Assembly (NCBI GenBank): GCA_023401045.1
Contig: JAEXEM010000260.1
Location: 1 to 6,365 of the forward strand
Source of the DNA: Actinomycetes bacterium
Lineage (GTDB): Bacteria; Actinomycetota; Actinomycetes; Actinomycetales; Cellulomonadaceae
DNA: 6,365 bases
Direction: 5' to 3'
In this document: positions 1 to 6,365 of the stretch, in pieces
How positions within the stretch are numbered: position 1 is the stretch's first letter
Layout of the letters: each line of letters begins with the position of its first letter
Translations under genes and position numbers: made by a program
The notes under the pieces: generated by a model
What the model was told of the DNA's origin: nothing
The model's database searches: none
Seen by the model: the letters and a program-made list of their open reading frames with translations, nothing else

Positions 1-333
1 GCCGAGCCGTCGGCACCCGCCGAGCAGAACGAGGGCTGGCGCCGCACGGGCGCGCCTGCCGGCGCGGCCCAGGCGAGCACCCCACCGGAGGAGGCGGCGA
101 CGCCCTGGTCCGCCTCGCGGACGACCGCCGTCGAGGACGACCTCGACGAGGACGACGAGCCGCGTCGTCGCCTGCACCCCTACACGTGGCTCCACGTGCT
201 CGTGCTCGCGGCGGTGGCGTTCGTCCTCGGGTTCCTCATCATGCTGCTCGTCATCCAGACCCGCGGCACCGAGGCGACGGACGCCGCCGCCCCGGTGCTC
301 GAGTGGGTCGTCGGTCGCGCCGCACCGGCCTGA
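1..333 (+). CDS. C-terminal part of a single-pass membrane protein (5' end outside window)
   Basis: The frame is open from the first base to TGA at 331-333, giving 110 visible residues. Residues 1-44 are rich in Ala, Pro, Glu and Thr and look disordered. Residues 45-53 are a strongly acidic run (E, D, D, L, D, E, D, D, E), followed by a basic RRR patch at 55-57. One hydrophobic segment at about residues 63-85 reads as a transmembrane helix, and a tail of about 25 residues follows. By the positive-inside rule the RRR patch places the long N-terminal region in the cytoplasm and the short tail outside. I do not recognise the family. In related actinobacteria a membrane protein of this kind often sits between nadD and rsfS, and the 61-bp gap to rsfS fits one operon. 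The function is unknown and the true start is not visible. Confidence 0.75.
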   Translation, partial: AEPSAPAEQNEGWRRTGAPAGAAQASTPPEEAATPWSASRTTAVEDDLDEDDEPRRRLHPYTWLHVLVLAAVAFVLGFLIMLLVIQTRGTEATDAAAPVLEWVVGRAAPA

Positions 334-394
334 CCGACGCCCTGCACCACCGGCGCCGCCCGACGCGGTGCCCCGACCCGAACCGAGGAGCCCC

Positions 395-790
395 GTGCCT
401 GCGAGCACCCGTGCCATCGAGCTTGCCCACGCCGCGGCGCGCGCCGCGTCCGACCTCAAGGCGCAGGAGATCATCGCGCTCGACGTGAGCGAGCAGCTCG
501 TCCTCACCGACGTCTTCCTCATCGCGTCCGGCACGAACGAGCGTCAGGTCGGTGCCATCGTCGACGCCGTCGAGGAGGCGCTCCACAAGCTCGGCGCCAA
601 GCCGGTGCGCCGTGAGGGCAAGGCCCAGGGCCGCTGGGTGCTCATCGACTTCGGCGACGTCGTCGTGCACGTCCAGCACGCCGAGGACCGCGTCTACTAC
701 GCCCTCGAGCGGCTGTGGAAGGACTGCCCCGTCATCGAGCTGCCCGCGGACGAGCGGGGGCAGCAGGACGAGGAGCAGGACGAGCGGTGA
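395..790 (+). CDS. rsfS: Ribosomal silencing factor RsfS
   Basis: This 131-residue protein belongs to the RsfS/YbeB/Iojap family. Members bind ribosomal protein uL14 on the free 50S subunit, block joining with 30S, and so lower translation in starvation or stationary phase. The family core is clear. It has an N-terminal helix (residues 5-20), the stretch around LTDVFLIASGTNERQV (37-52), a helix at 53-66, GRWVLIDFGDVVVHVQH at 79-95, and the YYALERLWKD segment at 101-110. The C-terminus is a short acidic tail (D119-R131). The length is normal for the family. GTG at 395 is chosen because GAGGAG at 385-390 lies just upstream and because family members begin at about this point. An in-frame GTG at 368 would add nine proline- and arginine-rich residues and has no good ribosome binding site. 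The stop overlaps the next gene's GTG. Confidence 0.93.
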   Translation: MPASTRAIELAHAAARAASDLKAQEIIALDVSEQLVLTDVFLIASGTNERQVGAIVDAVEEALHKLGAKPVRREGKAQGRWVLIDFGDVVVHVQHAEDRVYYALERLWKDCPVIELPADERGQQDEEQDER

Positions 791-1476
791 CCCGCCACCT
801 GCTCCTGTGGCGCCACGCCCGGACGGCGTACAACTCCGAGGCGCGCCTGCAGGGCCAGGTCGACATCCCGCTCGACGAGGTCGGGCACTGGCAGGCCAGG
901 ACCGCCGCTGCCCGCCTCGCGGCACGGTACCGGCCGGCCCGCATCGTCTCGTCCGACCTCACGCGCGCCGTCGAGACGGCCGAGTGCCTCGGTCGGCTCC
1001 TCGACCTGCCCGTCGAGGTCGACCCGCGCCTGCGTGAGCGCGGCTTCGGCGCGTGGGAGGGCATGACCGGCCACGAGATCGAGGCGCGGTGGCCGGGGGA
1101 GTACGCGCACTGGCGTGCCGGCGGCGACCCGGACGGTGTCGGTGCCGAGTCGCGCTCGGACGTCGCCCGCCGCGTCGCCGACGGCGTCCTCGACCATGTC
1201 GCGCGCACGACCGCCACCGGTCCGCTCGTCGTCGTCTCGCACGGCTCGGCGATCGGCTCGCTCGTCGCCGAGCTGCTCGGGCAGGACCCGCAGTGGCGTG
1301 GCGTCGTCGGCATGCACAACGCGCACTGGGCCGAGCTGCTGCGCTCCGGCGAGGACGTCGAGCCGGGCTGGCGCCTCCACGGGTACAACGTCGGGCCCAC
1401 CGACGCGTCGTCGGACTGGAACGCCGGGCCCGACCGGGAGACGTCCGCGGACGAGCCCACCCGGGACCCCGACTGA
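787..1476 (+). CDS. Histidine phosphatase family protein (phosphoglycerate mutase-like; possible GpgP counterpart)
   Basis: This 229-residue protein is from the histidine phosphatase (branch 2H) superfamily. The catalytic parts are visible: the RHAR motif at 9-12 with the nucleophile H10, R60 in SSDLTRAVETA, the likely proton donor E84 in LRERGFGAWEG, and the second histidine H152 in VSHGSAIG. The usual RHG motif is RHA here. Start GTG 787 shares bases with the rsfS stop (GTGA), so the two genes are probably translationally coupled; AGGA at 777-780 is a weak binding site. In Mycobacterium tuberculosis the gene after rsfS is gpgP (Rv2419c), a glucosyl-3-phosphoglycerate phosphatase. Position and overall pattern suggest the same lineage, but the substrate cannot be read from sequence, and phosphoglycerate mutase-like or other phosphatase roles remain possible. 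The last 25 residues or so are polar and probably disordered. Confidence 0.88.
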   Translation: MTRHLLLWRHARTAYNSEARLQGQVDIPLDEVGHWQARTAAARLAARYRPARIVSSDLTRAVETAECLGRLLDLPVEVDPRLRERGFGAWEGMTGHEIEARWPGEYAHWRAGGDPDGVGAESRSDVARRVADGVLDHVARTTATGPLVVVSHGSAIGSLVAELLGQDPQWRGVVGMHNAHWAELLRSGEDVEPGWRLHGYNVGPTDASSDWNAGPDRETSADEPTRDPD

Positions 1477-1503
1477 CGTCACACCGGCCGTCGGGGGACG
1501 CGA

Positions 1504-1534
1504 TTGGCTTTCTGCCGCTCCTTCGTCCTAAACT
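1504..1534 (+). promoter_or_regulatory. Candidate promoter of the tRNA-Ala gene
   Basis: A locally AT-richer patch holds TTGGCT at 1504-1509 as a possible -35 element and TAAACT at 1529-1534 as a -10 element matching TAnnnT. The 19-bp spacer is slightly long. Transcription would start near 1541, about 37 bases before the mature tRNA end. The call rests on hexamer similarity and position only. Confidence 0.45.
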
Positions 1535-1541
1535 CACCAGG

Positions 1542-1575
1542 CGCCCTTCGGGGCGACGGGGTCCGTCCGCGGACC
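1542..1575 (+). other. Two tandem tetraloop hairpins in the tRNA-Ala leader
   Basis: Two hairpins fill the space between the predicted transcription start and the tRNA. The first is CGCCC-TTCG-GGGCG at 1542-1555, a very stable C(UUCG)G tetraloop on a 5-bp stem. The second is GGTCCG-TCCG-CGGACC at 1560-1575, a 6-bp perfect stem that ends two bases before the tRNA. They may shape precursor folding for RNase P. The first could instead help end transcription of the upstream phosphatase gene, but no T-run follows. Chance pairing is common at this GC content. Confidence 0.5.
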
Positions 1576-1577
1576 AC

Positions 1578-1650
1578 GGGGCTGTGGCGCAGCTGGTAGC
1601 GCACCTGCATGGCATGCAGGGGGTCAGGGGTTCGAGTCCCCTCAGCTCCA
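1578..1650 (+). tRNA. tRNA-Ala (anticodon GGC)
   Basis: A 73-base cloverleaf can be drawn by hand. The acceptor stem GGGGCTG (1578-1584) pairs with CAGCTCC (1643-1649) and includes the G3:U70 wobble that identifies alanine tRNAs. The D stem is GCGC/GCGC (1587-1590 and 1599-1602). The anticodon stem CCTGC/GCAGG (1604-1608 and 1616-1620) frames anticodon GGC at 1611-1613, which reads GCC and GCU. The T arm is AGGGG-TTCGAGT-CCCCT (1626-1642), and the discriminator base is A1650. The terminal CCA is not encoded (CAA follows), so it must be added by nucleotidyltransferase. A32 and T38 can pair, a known feature of tRNA-Ala(GGC). Confidence 0.97.
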
Positions 1651-1654
1651 CAAC

Positions 1655-1690
1655 GAGAAGCGCCCGCCGGGAGACGGGCGGGCTCTTCTC
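1655..1690 (+). terminator. Terminator-like hairpin after tRNA-Ala
   Basis: Five bases after the tRNA, GAGAAG (1655-1660) pairs with CTTCTC (1685-1690), and GCCCGCC (1662-1668) pairs with GGCGGGC (1677-1683). A single C/T mismatch separates the two helices and the loop has 8 bases, so the stem contains 13 perfect pairs. No T-tract follows, which is usual for actinobacterial terminators. Its place right behind the tRNA supports a 3' end or processing role. Confidence 0.7.
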
Positions 1691-1736
1691 ATGTCGGGGT
1701 TCCTCTCGTGTCGGGGCACTTCTCGTGTCCGGGCCC
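1686..1736. repeat. Three tandem imperfect 17-bp repeats
   Basis: Three adjacent 17-base units run at 1686-1702 (TTCTCATGTCGGGGTTC), 1703-1719 (CTCTCGTGTCGGGGCAC) and 1720-1736 (TTCTCGTGTCCGGGCCC). The core TCTCrTGTCsGGG is shared by all, and adjacent copies match at 13 and 14 of 17 positions. The first unit overlaps the right arm of the hairpin at 1655-1690. They lie between the tRNA and the next gene and encode nothing obvious. They may be binding sites or relics of slippage. Confidence 0.75.
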
Positions 1737-1781
1737 CGTGAGACCTACCGGTGCCCGGCGCGCCGCGCGAGAATCCCGGAG

Positions 1782-1799
1782 GGCGCCGGACCCGGCGCC
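1782..1799 (+). other. 8-bp perfect hairpin upstream of the DinB-like gene
   Basis: GGCGCCGG (1782-1789) is exactly complementary to CCGGCGCC (1792-1799), with two bases between them, so about 7 pairs with a 4-base loop can form. It ends 11 bases before the Shine-Dalgarno site. It could end upstream transcription or damp expression of the gene behind it. It may also be chance in such GC-rich DNA. Confidence 0.4.
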
Positions 1800-1810
1800 G
1801 CACCCGTCGC

Positions 1811-1815
1811 GGAGG
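1811..1815 (+). promoter_or_regulatory. Strong ribosome binding site that fixes the DinB-like start
   Basis: GGAGG lies 8 bases before GTG 1824. It overlaps a second in-frame GTG at 1815-1817, which therefore cannot use it, and so favours 1824 as the start. Confidence 0.75.
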
Positions 1816-1823
1816 TGGCACCC

Positions 1824-2582
1824 GTGGATCGCGAGCCCGAGCCCGATGCCGGTCCTCCGACGTTCGTCGACACCGACCTGCGCGGCGCACGGTTCGAACG
1901 GGCGGACCTCTCCGGAGCCGTCATGCGCGGCGGCTTCCTCGACGGTGCCGACCTCGACGCGCCGTGGCTCACGTCCCTGCTCGTCAACGGCGTCGACGTC
2001 GTGCCGCTCGTCGAGGCGGAGCTCGACCGCCGGTGGCCCGGGCGGGAGCTCCGGCACGCGACCGACCCGGACGGGCTGCGCCGGGCGTGGGCAGCGGTGG
2101 AGGCCGCCTGGCAGCAGGCGGTCGACCGGGTCGTCGCGATGCCGGAGGGGGCTGTGGACGCCCGGGTGGACGGGGAGTGGTCGTTCGCGCAGACCGTGCG
2201 CCACCTCGTCATGGCGACGGACACGTGGCTGCGGCGCGGAGTGCTCGGTCTGCCGTTCGAGGAGGCGTACCACCCGGCCGGGCTTCCGAACGTCGAGTAC
2301 GAGAGCGACGGGTACGACGTCTCCTACTTCTCCGCAGACGACCCGACGTGGGACGAGGTCCTCACCGTCCGTGCCGGACGCCGGTCGATGGTGCGCGACG
2401 TCCTCGCTGCCCTCACCCCGGCCGGGCTCGACGCGCCGCGCCGGCACCCGTGGGCGCCCGAGGTGGAGCTGAGCGTGCGCGAGTGCCTGCACACGATCCT
2501 CGGGGAGGAGTGGTCGCACCTGCGGTACGCGGTGCGCGACCTCGACGCCCTCGCCGCCGGCGGGACGTCAGCGGCGCCCTGA
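1824..2582 (+). CDS. Pentapeptide-repeat / DinB-like fusion protein
   Basis: This 252-residue cytoplasmic protein has two parts. Residues 17-46 form six pentapeptides in perfect register (for example A27-D28-L29-S30-G31 and A42-D43-L44-D45-A46), predicted to fold as a short right-handed beta-helix. From about residue 84 to 240 comes a DinB-like four-helix bundle. It is recognised by the GEWSFAQTVRHLVMATDTWL segment (117-136) and the C-terminal LHTILGEEWSHLRYAVRDLDAL segment (222-243). H127, H223 and H232 are candidate metal ligands. DinB-family members include metal-dependent thiol transferases and many proteins of unknown role, so neither substrate nor reaction can be assigned. The first repeat copy may cap the fold. 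The gene stands alone downstream of the tRNA, and its stop is 5 bp from that of the convergent MarR gene. No clear promoter is visible. Confidence 0.85.
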   Translation: MDREPEPDAGPPTFVDTDLRGARFERADLSGAVMRGGFLDGADLDAPWLTSLLVNGVDVVPLVEAELDRRWPGRELRHATDPDGLRRAWAAVEAAWQQAVDRVVAMPEGAVDARVDGEWSFAQTVRHLVMATDTWLRRGVLGLPFEEAYHPAGLPNVEYESDGYDVSYFSADDPTWDEVLTVRAGRRSMVRDVLAALTPAGLDAPRRHPWAPEVELSVRECLHTILGEEWSHLRYAVRDLDALAAGGTSAAP

Positions 2583-2604
2583 CGGCCTCAGGAGGCCTCG
2601 GGCG
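2575..2604. terminator. Two-tier hairpin spanning both convergent stop codons
   Basis: CGCCC (2575-2579) pairs with GGGCG (2600-2604), and inside it GGCCT (2584-2588) pairs with AGGCC (2593-2597) around a CAGG loop. The structure works on either strand and covers the ends of both the DinB-like and MarR-like genes. It has no T-tract. With only 5 bp between the stop codons there is no room for a terminator outside the coding DNA, so a bidirectional role is plausible but unproven. Confidence 0.4.
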
Positions 2605-3073
2605 GCGTCATCCGGCCGTCCGGGTCCAGCCGCGCGAGCATCGCCCGCGAGACCGTCTCGAGCTGCTTCACCTGTGCGGGGCTGAGGGCGTCCATGACGA
2701 GCGCGCGGGCGGTCTCGACGTGACCCGGCGCCGTCGCGACGACGAGGTCCCAGCCCTCGTCGGTGAGGTGGGCGTTCGTCGCGCGCCGGTCCTCGACGCA
2801 GGGGGAGCGCCGGACGAGGCCGCGGTCCTCGAGACGGCGGACGACGTGCGACAGCCGCGGCAGCGTCGCGGCGGTGCGGCGGGCGAGCGCCGTCATCCGC
2901 AGCGTGCGGTCGGGGGCCTCGGAGAGCATGGCGAGCACCTGGTACTCGAAGTGCGTGAGGCCGGCGTCGCGCTGCAGCTGTGAGTCGAGCTGCGCGGGCA
3001 GCAGCTCGGCCACCGCGACGAGGGCGAGCCAGGCGCGCAGCTCGTCGGACGTCAGCCAGCGGGTTCCGGACAC
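2588..3073 (-). CDS. MarR-family winged helix-turn-helix transcriptional regulator
   Basis: This 161-residue protein has the full MarR layout. An N-terminal helix lies at about residues 8-35, and THFEYQVLAMLSEAPDRTLRMTAL (40-63) leads into the helix-turn-helix. The recognition helix is at about 67-81 (TAATLPRLSHVVRRL). The wing carries the hallmark D95-R96-R97 followed by LTDEG (103-107), and a C-terminal dimerisation helix ends near residue 150. Such proteins bind palindromic operators as dimers and usually release DNA on binding a small ligand. C92 next to the wing is often seen in actinobacterial members. GTG 3073 is preferred because a -10-like TACCAT ends 6 bases upstream and no Shine-Dalgarno is present, which suggests a leaderless mRNA. 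GTG 3076 and TTG 3088 are alternatives. Ligand and targets are unknown; autoregulation is likely given the palindrome upstream. Confidence 0.9.
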   Translation of the reverse strand: MSGTRWLTSDELRAWLALVAVAELLPAQLDSQLQRDAGLTHFEYQVLAMLSEAPDRTLRMTALARRTAATLPRLSHVVRRLEDRGLVRRSPCVEDRRATNAHLTDEGWDLVVATAPGHVETARALVMDALSPAQVKQLETVSRAMLARLDPDGRMTPPEAS

Positions 3074-3079
3074 CACTGA

Positions 3080-3106
3080 ATGGTACAAGACCGTTGACGC
3101 GACAAC
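3080..3106 (-). promoter_or_regulatory. Candidate MarR promoter and operator palindrome
   Basis: On the minus strand TACCAT (3085-3080) fits a -10 element directly before the regulator's start codon. Upstream of it, 3093-3106 reads GTTGACGCGACAAC on the plus strand. This is a palindrome in which 12 of 14 positions are symmetric, with only the A/A pair flanking CGCG breaking it. It covers the expected -35 area, where a bound repressor dimer would block RNA polymerase. The palindrome is seen directly; its role as operator is inferred. Confidence 0.5.
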
Positions 3107-3118
3107 CTGGGATGTGGT

Positions 3119-3556
3119 TCAGGCGGGGTCGTCGTACCGGTGGACGGGGATGCCGAGGATGGTGAACCCGGGCGCCTCGAGGGTGTCGAGTCCCGCCGGG
3201 ACGGGCGGGAACCCGTCGGCCGGCACCTCACCGACCCACACCCGCCACGTCCCGTCGACGTGGACGACCGCCCCCGGTGCGACGAGGCGTGCCGTCCCCA
3301 CGCCGTCGAGCTGCCGGGCGAGGAGGGGTGCGTCGTCCGCGGGGACGAAGCCGACGATGACGTTGCGGGAGACGAGCACGAGCCGGTCGCCCGCGCCGCG
3401 CTCCACCTGCAGCCGGACCGGCACGGACGTCGGTGCCGGGCGCGGCCCCAGCCCGAGGGACGCGACGATCGAGCGCTGCAGCGCGACCGCCTCGCCCGCG
3501 AAGAACCCGAGCACGACGTCGGCCGGCACCTCGGCACGGCGACGGAACAGGGCCAC
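3119..3556 (-). CDS. Hypothetical protein, possibly HIRAN-like
   Basis: I do not recognise this 145-residue protein with confidence. It starts with a basic MALFRRR segment. A beta-rich middle follows: VPVRLQVERG at 45-54, then GDRLVLVSRNVIVGFVPADDAPLLARQL at 56-83. A second beta stretch, VVHVDGTWRVWVGEVP, lies at 97-112, and a C-terminal GFTILGIPVHRY at 130-141. The order 'value strand, VGFVP, then helix with APLLA' faintly recalls HIRAN domains (DNA-end-binding modules with a VGYLPR-like turn), but no diagnostic residue proves this. There is no signal peptide or transmembrane segment. GTG 3556 was chosen because it opens this compact protein; there is no clear binding site, and an in-frame GTG farther upstream is possible. 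The MarR-like gene begins about 45 bp after its stop on the same strand, so the two may be co-transcribed. Codon use matches that of a real gene. Confidence 0.7.
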   Translation of the reverse strand: MALFRRRAEVPADVVLGFFAGEAVALQRSIVASLGLGPRPAPTSVPVRLQVERGAGDRLVLVSRNVIVGFVPADDAPLLARQLDGVGTARLVAPGAVVHVDGTWRVWVGEVPADGFPPVPAGLDTLEAPGFTILGIPVHRYDDPA

Positions 3557-3636
3557 GGCGTCAGCATGCCACGCGCGCGCCGGCCGCGGACCGCCCACCG
3601 GTCGGTCGCCGCAGGCGTGCCCCCCGAGGTGTCCTT

Positions 3637-3642
3637 TACCTT
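3637..3642 (+). promoter_or_regulatory. Candidate -10 element of ppc (leaderless start)
   Basis: TACCTT matches TAnnnT and ends 7 bases before GTG 3650, the usual distance from a -10 box to the first transcribed base. It lies in a direct repeat (CTTTAC twice in a row, 3634-3645), an AT-richer spot in this GC-rich gap. No good -35 hexamer is visible. Confidence 0.35.
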
Positions 3643-3649
3643 TACCCCC

Positions 3650-6321
<2,672 letters not shown>

Positions 6322-6325
<4 letters not shown>

Positions 6326-6341
6326 CGGTCCCGCGCGTCAC
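6322..6341 (+). terminator. Weak hairpin at the ppc stop codon
   Basis: GTGACG (6322-6327), which includes the ppc stop, pairs with CGTCAC (6336-6341) over an 8-base loop. The stem is only 6 bp and no T-run follows. A better terminator may lie beyond the window; the remaining bases to 6365 show no gene. Confidence 0.3.
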
Positions 6342-6365
6342 GACGGCCCGTCCCGTGCACCGGGG

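Noticed and set aside
344..371. GCACC/GGTGC inverted repeat before rsfS as a terminator or attenuator
   Set aside because: The stem is only 5 bp with an 18-base loop, and the close spacing suggests the genes are co-transcribed.
1578..1736. tRNA-Ala as an integration site for a mobile element
   Set aside because: No integrase gene is visible and the 3' end of the tRNA (TTCGAGTCCCC and onward) is not repeated elsewhere in the window. The 17-bp repeats do not resemble it.
1053..1823. Open frame joining the phosphatase region, the tRNA and the DinB-like gene
   Set aside because: Translation before 1824 is arginine-rich shadow sequence that passes through the tRNA. A strong ribosome binding site marks the true start at 1824.
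3094..3099. TTGACG on the plus strand as a -35 promoter element
   Set aside because: No suitable -10 follows at 16-18 bp and no plus-strand gene begins nearby. The bases are better explained as half of the palindrome.
3140..3649. Open frame extending ppc upstream by about 170 codons
   Set aside because: It runs antisense through the 145-residue gene, its translation is low-complexity and charged, and Ppc homology begins only after 3650. Stop-free frames are expected in such GC-rich DNA.

Overview
The window is very GC-rich, with strong G/C preference at third codon positions and GTG starts at most of its genes. Together with the gene content this points to a high-GC Gram-positive actinobacterium. 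Protein style and the order of rsfS, a histidine phosphatase and tRNA-Ala suggest the Micrococcales, perhaps near Cellulomonas. The taxon is an inference; no search was run. I see no transposase, integrase, CRISPR array or phage gene, so this looks like ordinary chromosomal backbone rather than a hidden new system.

Layout. Positions 1-333 hold the C-terminal end of a single-pass membrane protein with an acidic, Pro/Ala-rich N-terminal part. It is followed by rsfS (395-790, ribosome silencing factor) and, overlapping it at a GTGA junction, a histidine-phosphatase-family gene (787-1476). This resembles the mycobacterial order nadD-rsfS-gpgP. A candidate promoter and two tetraloop hairpins then lead into a tRNA-Ala(GGC) gene (1578-1650), which is followed by a long terminator-like hairpin and three tandem 17-bp repeats.

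From 1824 to 2582 lies a fusion of six pentapeptide repeats to a DinB-like domain. It converges on a MarR-family regulator (2588-3073, minus strand), with only 5 bp between the two stop codons and a two-tier hairpin spanning both. Upstream of the regulator, on the same strand, is an unrecognised 145-residue protein (3119-3556). Between these two sits a near-perfect 14-bp palindrome that may be the MarR operator. Divergent from the unrecognised gene is a complete phosphoenolpyruvate carboxylase gene, ppc (3650-6325), with all signature motifs. The last 40 bases are non-coding.

How they work together: rsfS with its phosphatase neighbour is a translation/metabolism housekeeping pair, and ppc supplies oxaloacetate to the TCA cycle. 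The DinB-like, MarR-like and unrecognised genes form a small accessory island between these core genes. Nothing in the sequence ties them to a shared pathway, except that the MarR-like protein may control itself through the palindrome in its promoter.
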